Source: Rhodococcus zopfii NBRC 100606 = JCM 9919 (lineage in GTDB: Bacteria; Actinomycetota; Actinomycetes; Mycobacteriales; Mycobacteriaceae). From it: DNA of 56,791 bases. The notes under the pieces were generated by a model, which worked only from the letters and a program-made list of their open reading frames with translations, had not been told where the DNA came from and did no database searches. This document shows positions 1 through 8,537 of this stretch, one piece after another. A program made the position numbers and the translations under genes. Within the stretch, counting starts at the first letter, position 1, and each line of letters begins with the position of its first letter. The stretch spans positions 1 through 56,791 of the forward strand of contig NZ_BCXI01000025.1 in NCBI RefSeq assembly GCF_001895025.1, read 5' to 3'.

Positions 1-353
1 AGGATGCCGGCCGCGTTCGCCGCGGCACCGGACGTCTCGGCCACCGGCGAGCCGTTCTCGCGGGTGTTCGTGACCGAGATCAGCTCCGCCCGCTTCTCGA
101 CCTCGTCGGCCATGCGGAGCAGCAGATCGGCGCGCTCGGCGGCGGTGAGCCGCGGCCAGGGGCCCGAGTCGAACGCGTCGCGGGCGGAGCCGACAGCGGC
201 ATCGAGGTCGGCTGCGGACGCCTGCGGGATGCTGCCCCACTCCTCGCCGGTCGCCGGGTCGACGACCGGTAGTCGTTCCGGCGAACCGGACGGTGTCCAG
301 TTGCCGCCGAGGAACAGGTCGTCGACGTGGGTGAAGGTGACGGCCACGGTCAT
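1..353 (-). CDS. aldehyde dehydrogenase, N-terminal part (cut by window edge)
   Basis: About 117 amino-terminal residues of an NAD(P)-dependent aldehyde dehydrogenase; the remainder, including the catalytic Cys and Glu, lies left of the window. The reverse strand from the ATG at 353 reads LFLGGNWTPSG, then VVDPATGEEWGSIPQAS, then RADLLLRMADEVEKRAEL, which is the usual opening of the family. The start codon overlaps the stop of the preceding HD gene (ATGA), so it is the last visible gene of the P450/dikinase operon. By inference it oxidises an aldehyde produced earlier in that pathway; the substrate cannot be told from this fragment. Confidence 0.85.
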   Translation of the reverse strand, partial: MTVAVTFTHVDDLFLGGNWTPSGSPERLPVVDPATGEEWGSIPQASAADLDAAVGSARDAFDSGPWPRLTAAERADLLLRMADEVEKRAELISVTNTRENGSPVAETSGAAANAAGI

Positions 354-1021
354 CGGATCACGTCGGTCTTCAGGAGGGCCTCGGATCGGTCGAGACTGGC
401 CACGGCCATCTCGACGGCGGCCTGCGTGAGCAGCTCGGGGATGATCTCGCTGCGCAGCCTGCTGCAGTAGGTGGCCGAGTCCATGTTGAACCAGCCCGCG
501 GCGAGCGCGATGCCGACGTGGTCGAAGCGCCACAGCCGGTCGGCGTCCCGCACCAGGGCGTCTTCGAGGGAGTACGCCTCCTTGCGGGTGTCGTGGCCGT
601 CGATGATGGCCACGACCTCCTCGACGAATTCCTCGTCGTACCCCAGCGGCGGGAGCACCTCGCGAGCGATCTCGCATCCCTGCTTCTCGTGCTCGAACCG
701 GATCGCGGCCTTGCGCCAGTCGCCGGAGAAGCCTTCGCTGAGGATCCGGCTCTCGTCGACCCGGCCCCACCCGGCGTCGTGCAGCACGATCGCGACCCGC
801 ACCAGCAGCGCGTCCGCTTCGGGGTGGGCGGCTACCAGCCGCTCGGCGAAGGCGAGCGACACGGGGAGGTGAATGTCGTTGGAGCGGGCCCGGGTCTCCG
901 GCACGATCGACGCCCAGATCGGGTCGAGTTCGGCGCCGGACGCCGGACTCAGGGCGATCGGTGAAGTGTCGATCGTCCCGGAGGGGGCGATCGGCGTGGG
1001 CGGGAGCGGATGGGTCGTCAT
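350..1021 (-). CDS. HD-domain metal-dependent hydrolase (copy 1 of the operon)
   Basis: A 223-residue HD-superfamily protein. After a Pro/Ser-rich leader of about 35 residues come an early His in SNDIHLPVSLAFAERL, the diagnostic VLHDAGW near residue 83, FEHEKQGCEIA, IDGHDT and DALVRDADRLWRF. Together these give the H...HD...D ligand set expected for a binuclear metal phosphohydrolase. It is coupled by ATGA overlaps to the reductase gene before it and the aldehyde dehydrogenase after it. A paralogue opens the same operon at 8538-9239. In a cluster that also encodes a dikinase, removing a phosphate from an intermediate is an attractive role, but that is inference; HD proteins also act on nucleotides and non-phosphate substrates. 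Confidence 0.8.
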   Translation of the reverse strand: MTTHPLPPTPIAPSGTIDTSPIALSPASGAELDPIWASIVPETRARSNDIHLPVSLAFAERLVAAHPEADALLVRVAIVLHDAGWGRVDESRILSEGFSGDWRKAAIRFEHEKQGCEIAREVLPPLGYDEEFVEEVVAIIDGHDTRKEAYSLEDALVRDADRLWRFDHVGIALAAGWFNMDSATYCSRLRSEIIPELLTQAAVEMAVASLDRSEALLKTDVIR

Positions 1022-2295
1022 GCGTGCTTTCCTTCGAGTGCCGCGGTCAGGATCGGTTTGAGGGGGACGGTCGGGTCAGCGACCTGATCGGCAGGGAGAT
1101 CGACCTGGGCACCGAGGGCCTGCTTGACCATCATGAAGTCGAGCGGCACGTTGACGCAGTCGGCTGCGATCAGCCGTCCCTGGCGGTAGTACAGAACCGA
1201 GTGCTTGGTGGGGTCGGCCGGGCTGCGGTCGACGACCTGGTCGTGATCGGTCGACAGGCCCGCGATCTGGAGCTTGAGGTCGCCCTGGTTGGACCAGAAC
1301 CACGGAACGCCGGCGTACTCGGACTGGCGTCCCATGGCGGCGTAGGCCGCGACCTTGGCCTGCTCGATGGCATGGTTGACGCTCTCGAACCGCACCCGGG
1401 CGCCCTCGAGCGCACCCGGGACGGGATTGGGGAGGTTGGCGCAGTCCCCGACGGCCAGGGTGTGCCCGTCGGAGGCGGTGGCGTAGCGATCCACGACGAT
1501 GCCGTTGTCGACATCGAGCCCGAGTTGCTCGGCAAGGTCGGTGTTGGGGACGACCCCGATGCCGACGAGGACGATGTCCGCCGGGAGCACCTCGGTGCCG
1601 ATGTCGACCCCGGTGACGCGGCCGTCGGCGCCGACGATGGCCTCCACCCCGGTGCCGAGGCGGATGTCGATGCCGCGGCTGCGGTGGTGGTCGGCGAGGA
1701 ACGCGGAGGTCTGCTCGCCGACGGCGCGAGCCACGAGCCGGTCGGCGTACTCGACGAGCGTGACCTTCTTGCCGAGGGTGTGCAGGCTGGCCGCGGCCTC
1801 GATGCCGATGAAGCCGCCGCCGATCACCACGACCCGCTGCGCGTGCGGTGCTCGTGCCTTCAGCTCGAGGGCGTCGTCGGCGTTGCGCAGATAGAGCACG
1901 CCGTCGAGGCCGGCCCCCGGGAGATCGAGCCGGCGCGCCCGGGCCCCGACCGTGAGGGCGAGACGGTCGAAGGCGAAGGTGCGGCCGCCGGCGGTGTGCG
2001 CCGTGCCCGAGCCGTCCGGGTCCGTGCGCACCTTCTCGATGAATTCCCCCTTGACGACGTCGATGTCGTGCTCGCGCCAGTAGTCCTCGCTGCGGAAGAT
2101 CAGCGACTCCTTGGTGATCTTGTCCTGCAGGAACTCCTTGGACAGCGCCGGCCGCTGGTAGGGCCGGTGGTTTTCGTCGCCGAGCAGCGTCACCGGATCG
2201 GTGAAGCCCAGCGCGCGCAGCGAGACCGCGAGCTGCACCCCGGCCTGGGAGGAGCCGACGATGAGGAGCCCGTTCCCCGGGCGATCGTCGGTCAT
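1018..2295 (-). CDS. FAD-dependent ferredoxin reductase (rhodocoxin/putidaredoxin reductase type)
   Basis: A 425-residue flavoprotein that should pass electrons from NAD(P)H to the 2Fe-2S ferredoxin encoded 1 nt upstream. The N-terminal FAD-binding segment reads LLIVGSSQAGVQLAVSLR. A second nucleotide-binding motif, VVVIGGGFIGIEAAASL, lies near residues 150-166, and VLVGIGVVPNTDLAEQLGLD is typical of this reductase class. Length fits rhodocoxin reductase ThcD-like enzymes. With the ferredoxin and the P450 it completes a three-component class I monooxygenase. Its stop overlaps the start of the HD gene. Confidence 0.92.
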   Translation of the reverse strand: MTDDRPGNGLLIVGSSQAGVQLAVSLRALGFTDPVTLLGDENHRPYQRPALSKEFLQDKITKESLIFRSEDYWREHDIDVVKGEFIEKVRTDPDGSGTAHTAGGRTFAFDRLALTVGARARRLDLPGAGLDGVLYLRNADDALELKARAPHAQRVVVIGGGFIGIEAAASLHTLGKKVTLVEYADRLVARAVGEQTSAFLADHHRSRGIDIRLGTGVEAIVGADGRVTGVDIGTEVLPADIVLVGIGVVPNTDLAEQLGLDVDNGIVVDRYATASDGHTLAVGDCANLPNPVPGALEGARVRFESVNHAIEQAKVAAYAAMGRQSEYAGVPWFWSNQGDLKLQIAGLSTDHDQVVDRSPADPTKHSVLYYRQGRLIAADCVNVPLDFMMVKQALGAQVDLPADQVADPTVPLKPILTAALEGKHA

Positions 2296-2296
2296 C

Positions 2297-2617
2297 TCAG
2301 ACCTGCGTCTCGGGAAGTGCGGCGTGCAGGTCCAGTCCGTCGGTCACTCGGATCTGGCAGGAGAGCCGCGAGGTCGGGAGGCGGTCGACGGCGGTGCCCC
2401 ACAGCATCTCGTCCTCCATCTCCTCCATCGGGGGAAGGGCGGCGAAGTCGGCCTCGTCCACGATCACGTGGCAGGTGGCGCAGGACAGTGAGCCGCCGCA
2501 TTCCGCCACGATGCCGGTGACTCCGTTGCGTACAGCGGTCTCCATGACGGAGTCGCCGGGATTTGCGTCCAGCACGGTGGTTGCGCCGCCGCTGTCTGTC
2601 AGGGTGATCTTGGCCAT
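2297..2617 (-). CDS. 2Fe-2S ferredoxin (adrenodoxin/rhodocoxin type)
   Basis: A 106-residue soluble ferredoxin. Cys40, Cys46, Cys49 and Cys87 form the CX5CX2C...C cluster ligands of the P450-type vertebrate-like family; ECGGSLSCATCHVIVDE and RLSCQI are visible. The acidic stretch MEEMEDEM lies in the region these ferredoxins use to dock reductase and P450. It sits between the SDR gene (21-nt gap) and the reductase gene (1-nt gap). It is the electron carrier for the P450 at 6370-7653. Confidence 0.95.
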   Translation of the reverse strand: MAKITLTDSGGATTVLDANPGDSVMETAVRNGVTGIVAECGGSLSCATCHVIVDEADFAALPPMEEMEDEMLWGTAVDRLPTSRLSCQIRVTDGLDLHAALPETQV

Positions 2618-2638
2618 GGCTTTACTCCTGAGGTCCTT

Positions 2639-3397
2639 TCAGATGAACTGTCGGCCGCCGTCGACCACGAGGGTTTGGCCGGAGATGTAGGCGGAGTCGG
2701 GGCCGGCGAGGAACAGGGCGGCCCCCACGATGTCGCCGGGCTGGCTCGCCCTGCGCAGCGCGCCGCGGTCGACACCGTAGGATGCGGCGTCGTCCATGAG
2801 TCCGTAGCTGGCCTCGGTGAGGGTGAAGCCCGGCGCGATCGCGTTGACCGTGATCGAACGGCGGCCGAACTCCTTGGCCATCACCCGGGTGAGCGCGATG
2901 ACCGCGCCCTTGGATGCCACGTAGTGCGCCCACTGCTCCGAGCCGGAATAGACGGTGGCGGACGACAGGTTGATGACACGGCCACCCTCGGGGAGGAACG
3001 GGCTGGCCGCACGCGCCATGAGCCAGGGGCCCTTCGCGTTGACGGCCATGACCCGGTCCCACTCGTCCGGATCGATCTTCTCCAGCGGCGACCGCGTCAC
3101 CGTGGCGTAGATCGCCGCATTGTTGAGTACGACGTCGATCGTCCCCTCGCCGAACTCGGCGGCCGCCGCGCACAGGGCTTCGGTGGAGGCGGTGGACGTC
3201 ACGTCCACCGGACCGTGCCAGGCACGGCCCCCGGTCTCCTGGACCAGGCGGGCGGTCTCCTCGACCCCGACCGGGTCGATGTCGGCGACGGCGACGTCGT
3301 ACCCCCGCTCGGCGAAGCCGAGGGCGAAAGCGCGTCCCAGTCCTCCCGCCGCACCGGTGATGAGCACGGTGCGGCGGGAGGTGGTGGTGTCGGGCAC
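2639..3397 (-). CDS. short-chain dehydrogenase/reductase (SDR)
   Basis: A 252-residue classical SDR. The Rossmann motif TGAAGGLGRAFALG is near the start, followed by an Asp in VAVADIDPVG that favours NAD(H), the NNAAIYA motif, and the catalytic set NLSSATVY...YVASK with Tyr and Lys. A longer TTG-started reading (from 3412) exists. I prefer the GTG at 3397 because GAGGA lies 8 nt ahead of it and it begins 4 nt after the stop of the dikinase subunit gene. It probably oxidises a hydroxyl group formed in the P450/dikinase pathway, or reduces the ketone. Confidence 0.85.
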   Translation of the reverse strand: MPDTTTSRRTVLITGAAGGLGRAFALGFAERGYDVAVADIDPVGVEETARLVQETGGRAWHGPVDVTSTASTEALCAAAAEFGEGTIDVVLNNAAIYATVTRSPLEKIDPDEWDRVMAVNAKGPWLMARAASPFLPEGGRVINLSSATVYSGSEQWAHYVASKGAVIALTRVMAKEFGRRSITVNAIAPGFTLTEASYGLMDDAASYGVDRGALRRASQPGDIVGAALFLAGPDSAYISGQTLVVDGGRQFI

Positions 3398-3401
3398 GGT
3401 G

Positions 3402-5234
3402 TCAGTCCTCAAGGATCTCGACCCGGCCCGTGTTGCCGTCGACTCGGATCAGCTGGCCCGTCTGGATGGTGGTCGAGCCGTTGCCGGTGCCGGTGACGGC
3501 CGGCAGGCCGTACTCCCGGCAGACGATCGCGGCGTGCGACATCATCCCGCCGATGTCGGTGACGGTGGCTTTGATCTTGCCGAAGATCGGCCCCCAGCTC
3601 GGCGCCGTGATCGTGGCGACGAGGATCTCGCCGTCCTGGACCTCGCCGAGCTGATCGGCGTGGAAGACCACGCGAGCGCGGCCCTCGGCGACACCGGGGG
3701 AGGCGGCCATGCCGGTCACGCCGGTGTCGTCGCCGTCGTCGTCGGCGAGCCACTGCTGGACCTGCTCGGTCGTGATGCCCCACAGCATCTGGGTGAACGG
3801 CTCGGTGATCTGCGGCGGCGGGGTGTTCAGCGCCGGAGCGGGCCGCTGCGAGTCCAGCGCGTCGACGATCTTGCGGCGGCGCTCGATCTCGGCGGGCCAG
3901 TACGCCGGCCCGATGGCCGGCACACCGACCGCCCAGCCGGTGATCAGGTCGAAGAGCGCGTCGCGCACCTCGTTGCGGTTCAGGTACAGAAGGTCGCCCT
4001 GCTCGCCCCAGAAACCGGCGCCGACGAAGACCCGGCTGAGCTCGCGGACCTTGCGCCAGAACACGCCCATCGTCCAGTGCTCGATGTAGAAGTTGTGGTT
4101 CTCGACGTATGGGTAGGCGGTGGCGGCCAGCCCGCGCTTGCCGTCGAAGGTGGCGAGATTGTCGCCGTCGAGCAACGAGCGGTATTCCTCGATGATGCGG
4201 TCGCGCTCGGCGATGAGCTGCTCGACCGGGCGGAGGATATCTTGGCCGGCATCCACCCGGCGGATGTAGTCCTTGATGTAGGAGAGCGGGATCTCCTGGT
4301 GCTCGATCCAGTACTTGTCGTGGCCGTAGAAGCCGTTGCCGACGGTGAAGTTGAACCACGGGTCCTGGGCCGCCCGGTACGCCGCCACCCACTGGTCGCC
4401 ACCCGGGAGGGCGCCGACAGCGCCGAGGGTGCCGTCGACGTCGTCGGTGTCGGCGAACGCGGACTGCAGGCCGAGCTCGACGGCCAGCGTTGCCAGCTTC
4501 TTGAGCTCGTCGTCGGGACGGAACAACTCCATGTCGACGCCCTGGACCATCTTCGCGATGGCCTGGTCGGGGATGCCCGGGAAGACTTCCTTCGCGAAGT
4601 TGAAGAAGTCGAGGTAGGCGAGGTAGCCGAGGTTGAGGAACTCGAAGTGGTACTGCCAGTTCTGGTAGCAGAGCTGGATCAGCCGGTCGTAGTTCTCCAG
4701 GAGGACTTCGCTGCCGTCCTTGGCCTTGCCCGAGACGATGTCGTCGAACGGCACCATGTCCGGCAGCGGGGAGAACTCGAGAGTCTCCATCTCCCGGATC
4801 GTCGAGAGGACCTTTTCCTTCCACTGGGCGAGCAGGCTGTCCCAGTTCTGGAAGTAGTGGCCTACGCGCCGCTCGAACTCCGGCACGCGGCCGGGGATCT
4901 GGTCCTCGGGGACGGGGACCGGGCTCATGTAGAGGTAGCCCAGGTGGATCTTGAACTCGATGCCGTTGGCCGGCGGGATCAGCAGGTGACGCGTGTTGTA
5001 CTGCCCGAGGCACTTGACCGCGAACTCGCCGCCGATGGTCTCGAACGGCTTGTACGCCGTCGGCCAGTGCTGGCTGTCGCAGAACCAGAACTTCTCGTCG
5101 TCGGAGCCCGCGTCGTTGTCGAACGTCAGGTAGTAGGGGTACAGCTTCTCCCATCCCTCGGCGCCTTCCGGCACCGGCAGGGACGACGGGCTGGGGAACG
5201 ACTTCACCGTCGGAGCGGCTGAAGCAACGGTCAT
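3402..5234 (-). CDS. PEP-utilising dikinase, catalytic subunit with swivelling phosphohistidine domain (phenylphosphate synthase-like)
   Basis: A 610-residue subunit of a split PEP-synthase-type dikinase. The last about 100 residues form the mobile phosphohistidine domain: TDIGGMMSHAAIVCREYG carries the phospho-acceptor His near residue 567, followed by GLPAVTGTG. The preceding about 500 residues are rich in Trp, Tyr and Phe and match neither the PEP-binding barrel nor the ATP-grasp domain; they presumably hold the acceptor site. No ATP-grasp domain is present here; it is the separate 380-residue protein encoded just upstream (ATGA overlap). This 610 + 380 split is what is known for phenylphosphate synthase (about 70 and 40 kDa subunits) and resembles aryl-ketone dikinases such as HpeHI of Rhodococcus. 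The acceptor substrate is unknown. Confidence 0.85.
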   Translation of the reverse strand: MTVASAAPTVKSFPSPSSLPVPEGAEGWEKLYPYYLTFDNDAGSDDEKFWFCDSQHWPTAYKPFETIGGEFAVKCLGQYNTRHLLIPPANGIEFKIHLGYLYMSPVPVPEDQIPGRVPEFERRVGHYFQNWDSLLAQWKEKVLSTIREMETLEFSPLPDMVPFDDIVSGKAKDGSEVLLENYDRLIQLCYQNWQYHFEFLNLGYLAYLDFFNFAKEVFPGIPDQAIAKMVQGVDMELFRPDDELKKLATLAVELGLQSAFADTDDVDGTLGAVGALPGGDQWVAAYRAAQDPWFNFTVGNGFYGHDKYWIEHQEIPLSYIKDYIRRVDAGQDILRPVEQLIAERDRIIEEYRSLLDGDNLATFDGKRGLAATAYPYVENHNFYIEHWTMGVFWRKVRELSRVFVGAGFWGEQGDLLYLNRNEVRDALFDLITGWAVGVPAIGPAYWPAEIERRRKIVDALDSQRPAPALNTPPPQITEPFTQMLWGITTEQVQQWLADDDGDDTGVTGMAASPGVAEGRARVVFHADQLGEVQDGEILVATITAPSWGPIFGKIKATVTDIGGMMSHAAIVCREYGLPAVTGTGNGSTTIQTGQLIRVDGNTGRVEILED

Positions 5235-6373
5235 CGCGAGGTTTCCTTGCTCTCGTGGTGGTGATGGGTGGGGATCGAGGGTGCGTACGAGCCGCCGCTA
5301 CCCAGCAGGGCGGCGGTGATGCCGCCGAGCCCCGAGAATCCGGTGCCTGCTCCGAGCGGGGCGGTGGCCGCAGCAGCGACCGGCTTGGTGACCGAATGGA
5401 CGGTTTCGGGACGGGCCTGCAAGAGCAGGAGGTCCTGGCCCTCGGGCAGGTCACGGTCGAGCGCCCACTCGATGTCCTGCGGGGTGCCGTAATGGCGCTC
5501 AGCGCTCTTCGCGAGCGTTGCGACCGCCTTCAGCTCGTCGTCGGTGAGACAGCGGACGGTGCAGCGCTCGGGCTCGACCTCACGCTCGGTGAGGCGACCG
5601 GCGGTCGCGTCCGGGACCAGCTCGATGTGCTTGGCGCCGATGTGTTCCTGCACGACGCTGAGCATCACCTTGTCCATGAGGATGTTGTCCGGGGTGACAT
5701 GACCGGAGACCACCGATTCACCGACACCGTAGGAGGCGTCGATGGTCACCTTGGAACGGTCGCCGTTGTGCGGGTTCAGCGTCATCGCGACCCCCGCGAC
5801 CCGGGCGTTGACCATCTTCTGCACGGCCACGGCCATCGACAGTCCTTCTTCGCTGATCCCGTTCTTGAGCCGGTAGATGATCGCGCGGCTGGTGTAGAGC
5901 GAGGCCCAGCAGGCCCGGATGTGCGAGAGCACGTCGGCCAGGCTCGTGAGCCACAGGTAGGTGTCCTGCTGGCCGGCGAAGCTCGCGTCCGGCAGGTCCT
6001 CCGCCGTCGCCGACGAGCGCACGGCGACGGGCACCGGCTCGGCGAACCGGGCTTGGAGGGCGCCGTACGCCGCGATCGTGGGCTCACGCAGGTGCTCGGG
6101 CACCGGACGGGAGCAGATCTCCTCGCGGATCGCCGCGGAGACGCGATCGACCTGGGCGACATCGCTCGGATCGAGGCCGTCGAGCTTCGCTGCGATCACC
6201 TCGCCGAGACCGGACTCGGCGATGAAGGCTTCGTACAACGCCGTCGTGACGGCGAATCCGGGCGGGACCGGCATGCCGGCGGCCGTCATCGTCACCAGCG
6301 AGGCGCACTTGCCCCCGAGCAACTCGTGCTCGGACGGCAGGCCCTCGTCGAAGAACTGGATGTAGGTGGTCAT
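5231..6373 (-). CDS. PEP/pyruvate-binding (ATP-grasp) subunit of a split dikinase
   Basis: A 380-residue protein equal to the N-terminal domain of phosphoenolpyruvate synthase. LLGGKCASL (GGK at residues 20-22) and VAVRSSATAEDLPDASFAGQ (about 116-135) are the nucleotide-binding signatures. DIEWALDRDLPEGQDLLLLQ closes the domain near residue 325. A Gly/Ala/Ser-rich tail with a natural four-His run follows. It uses ATP to phosphorylate the His of its partner at 3402-5234. The ATG at 6373 overlaps the P450 stop, and its own stop overlaps the partner start. A longer open reading frame upstream is out-of-frame P450 sequence and is not translated. Confidence 0.88.
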   Translation of the reverse strand: MTTYIQFFDEGLPSEHELLGGKCASLVTMTAAGMPVPPGFAVTTALYEAFIAESGLGEVIAAKLDGLDPSDVAQVDRVSAAIREEICSRPVPEHLREPTIAAYGALQARFAEPVPVAVRSSATAEDLPDASFAGQQDTYLWLTSLADVLSHIRACWASLYTSRAIIYRLKNGISEEGLSMAVAVQKMVNARVAGVAMTLNPHNGDRSKVTIDASYGVGESVVSGHVTPDNILMDKVMLSVVQEHIGAKHIELVPDATAGRLTEREVEPERCTVRCLTDDELKAVATLAKSAERHYGTPQDIEWALDRDLPEGQDLLLLQARPETVHSVTKPVAAAATAPLGAGTGFSGLGGITAALLGSGGSYAPSIPTHHHHESKETSR

Positions 6374-7653
6374 TCCGCATCTCCCCACGTCACCGGGACG
6401 TCTTGTGGAACCCGGAAGGACAAGTTCTCGCGGAACGCGATCGACGTACCGGGGCGCAACCGGAGGTCGGGCACCAGCCGAACCAGCTCTTCCAGGGCGA
6501 TCCTCGTCTGCAGCTTTGCGAGCATGTTTCCGAGGCAGTAGTGGATGCCGAAGCCGAAGGACAGGTGTTCCCGGGCATTCGGACGGTCGATCTCGAACGT
6601 CTCGCCGTCGGCGAACTTGGCCTCGTCGCGGTTCGCGGAACCCATCACCAGCAGGACCTGATCGCCCGCGGCGATCGACACCCCGCCGATCGTCGCGTCG
6701 GTCAGCGCCTTGCGGCGCCACGCGGTGATCGAGCCGCTGTAGCGCAGCACCTCGTCCACCGCCGCCGGGATCTTCGACGGGTCGTCCACCAGCTGCTGCC
6801 ACTGTTCGGGGTGGCCGAGCAGGACTCGTACCGCGTTCGAGATGAGAGTCGTGGTGGTCTCGTGGCCGGCGAACAGGAGGCTGTACGCCACCGACGCGAT
6901 CTCGTGGTCGCTGATCTCGTCCCCGGAGGCCTGGGCGCGAACCAGGTCGCCGATCAAGCTGTCGGGCTGCTTCTCGTGCGCCTCGGCCACCAGTCGCCGG
7001 CACTCGGTCCAGTACTCGACGAGGTTGTGTGCGTGCGGGATCTGCTCCTCGTCGCTCAGGTCGCCCCACGTCATCGCGGCGCGCGAGTCGGACCATCGCT
7101 TGAAGGTCGGGACCTGGCCGGTGTCCGCCCCGATCAAGGTCAGGATCGTCACCGTCGGAACCTCGTACGCCAGGTCGGCGACGATGTCGCCCTCGTTCCC
7201 CGGGCGCTCCAGCATGTTCTCCAGCAGGCCGACGACCTGTGCGCGGATGCTGGGCTCGAGAACCTTGTACCGCCGCGGGGTGAACGCCTTCGAAGCGATC
7301 TTGCGGATCCTGGTGTGGTCGGGCGGCACCCTGGCCGACAGGCCGGAGTACGCCGTGAAGCCGCCCTCGGTCATGATCCGGGTGGCTTCTGCGCCGCGCT
7401 CACGCACGGGGGCCTGAGCGTTCTCGCTGCTGAACGTCTGCCAGTCCTCGAAGACCGCCTTGATGTCGTCGTAGCGGGTGACGACCCAGTATCCGATCCG
7501 CTCGTCGAAGAACACCGGTGCCTCGGCCCGGAGTTCGGCGTACGCGGGGAACGGGTCGTTCTGGTCGAAGGGCTCGTAGCCGTGATGGGCCTTGTCTCCG
7601 TGAGGAACAGGGCATCCGGCCGGCGAGGTCGAGAGGTTTGTAGTCACATGCAA
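6370..7653 (-). CDS. cytochrome P450 monooxygenase
   Basis: A 427-residue soluble class I P450. The haem loop FGFGIHYCLGNMLAKLQ places the ligand Cys near residue 373. The I-helix oxygen-activation motif AGHETTTT and the K-helix EVLR are present. Electrons should come from the ferredoxin and reductase of the same operon. ATG at 7653 and GTG at 7647 are both near the ribosome site GGGAG; either start is possible. The IclR gene lies upstream (65-nt gap), and a 19-bp operator-like repeat spans 7711-7729. Its coupling to a dikinase rather than to another oxidation enzyme is unusual. Substrate unknown; not assigned to a CYP family. Confidence 0.95.
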   Translation of the reverse strand: MHVTTNLSTSPAGCPVPHGDKAHHGYEPFDQNDPFPAYAELRAEAPVFFDERIGYWVVTRYDDIKAVFEDWQTFSSENAQAPVRERGAEATRIMTEGGFTAYSGLSARVPPDHTRIRKIASKAFTPRRYKVLEPSIRAQVVGLLENMLERPGNEGDIVADLAYEVPTVTILTLIGADTGQVPTFKRWSDSRAAMTWGDLSDEEQIPHAHNLVEYWTECRRLVAEAHEKQPDSLIGDLVRAQASGDEISDHEIASVAYSLLFAGHETTTTLISNAVRVLLGHPEQWQQLVDDPSKIPAAVDEVLRYSGSITAWRRKALTDATIGGVSIAAGDQVLLVMGSANRDEAKFADGETFEIDRPNAREHLSFGFGIHYCLGNMLAKLQTRIALEELVRLVPDLRLRPGTSIAFRENLSFRVPQDVPVTWGDAE

Positions 7654-7710
7654 CTCCCGTGTGGTTGATGGAGTCAGTTTGGATCGGTGTTGTCCGCGTC
7701 ACAATGGCGC

Positions 7711-7729
7711 GTTTCCATTCACCGGAAGT
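7711..7729. promoter_or_regulatory. probable IclR operator 2
   Basis: Read on the minus strand this is ACTTCCGGTGAATGGAAAC, which matches 16 of 19 positions of the repeat at 9266-9284. It overlaps the last codons of the IclR gene and lies about 58-76 nt ahead of the P450 start, where it could control a second, internal promoter of the operon. Confidence 0.6.
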
Positions 7730-8534
7730 CATTTCCACCTGGACGGCCGGTTGGATTCCGGGCCGGCTGGCCGGTCATCGTGAACGGGTAGCGCGCGATG
7801 GCCGCCTCGATCCGGGTGGCCGTGCCCGTCAATACCGGAAGGTGGCGGGTGAGGTTGGTGGACTGCGTCGCGAGGAGGACCAGGCCGATCGCCGCCTCGG
7901 TGGCGTCCGGCCGTCCGCGGACGGGGACGGCGATCGAGCAGGCCCCGACCCGGACTTCCTCGTTGGTGATCGCGTATCCCTGGTCGGCGATCTGTGCGAG
8001 CTCCCGGGCGAGCGCCCCGGGATTCACATGGGTGCGTTTCGTGGGGGCCTCCAGGTGTTCGTGGAGGTAGGCGTCGCGGAACCACGGTGCCTCGTAGGCG
8101 AGCAGGACCTTGCCGACGGCGGTCGCATGCAGCGGCAGCCGACCGCCGATCCGGGACGCCCGAGGGACGCGTTTGGAGCTGTAGATGCGGTCGACATACA
8201 GCGCCTCGCTGCCTTCGCGGATGGCGAGGTGCGCGGTCTCCTGCGTGAGGGAGAAGAGGTCCTGCAGGAATGGCCTCGCGCTGTCGCGGAGGCGGAGCCC
8301 GCCGCTCTGGGCAAGTCCCCACAGACGCAGGCCTACGTGGTAGCGGCCGTTGTCGTCGCGCGCCAGCGCGCCCCATTCCTCGAGTTCGCCGATCAGACGA
8401 TGGGCGGTCGACACGGGCATCCGGGTGTGCTCGGCCACCTGCGAGAGCGTCAGTGTCGGGCCGTTGGCCTCGAAGGCCTCGAGGATCGCGAGGACGCGGG
8501 AAGTAACGGTGCGTCCCGTCTCGTTGGTGCGCAC
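7719..8534 (-). CDS. IclR-family transcriptional regulator
   Basis: A 271-residue regulator with the family layout. An N-terminal winged helix-turn-helix occupies about residues 8-70 (VTSRVLAILEAFEANGPTLT, MPVSTAHRLIGELEEWG). A C-terminal effector domain follows, with LPLHATAVGKVLLAY and YAITNEEVRVGACSIAVPV. The GTG at 8534 starts 3 nt after the stop of the first HD gene. The regulator is therefore encoded inside the operon it probably controls, instead of divergently as is common. Two matching 19-bp inverted repeats nearby are plausible binding sites. The effector is likely a pathway substrate or intermediate. Confidence 0.92.
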   Translation of the reverse strand: MRTNETGRTVTSRVLAILEAFEANGPTLTLSQVAEHTRMPVSTAHRLIGELEEWGALARDDNGRYHVGLRLWGLAQSGGLRLRDSARPFLQDLFSLTQETAHLAIREGSEALYVDRIYSSKRVPRASRIGGRLPLHATAVGKVLLAYEAPWFRDAYLHEHLEAPTKRTHVNPGALARELAQIADQGYAITNEEVRVGACSIAVPVRGRPDATEAAIGLVLLATQSTNLTRHLPVLTGTATRIEAAIARYPFTMTGQPARNPTGRPGGNDFR

Positions 8535-8537
8535 CGG

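Noticed and set aside
3120..5222. Long plus-strand frame (about 700 codons) opposite the dikinase subunit
   Set aside because: High-GC mirror frame of a well-supported gene; repetitive Val/Asp/Leu composition and no domain. The same applies to 961-2520 and 6403-7668.
5231..6373. Four-His run near the end of the ATP-grasp subunit as a cloning tag
   Set aside because: Only four His, inside a natural Gly/Ser/Ala tail and followed by more coding sequence that overlaps the next gene; no vector sequence nearby.
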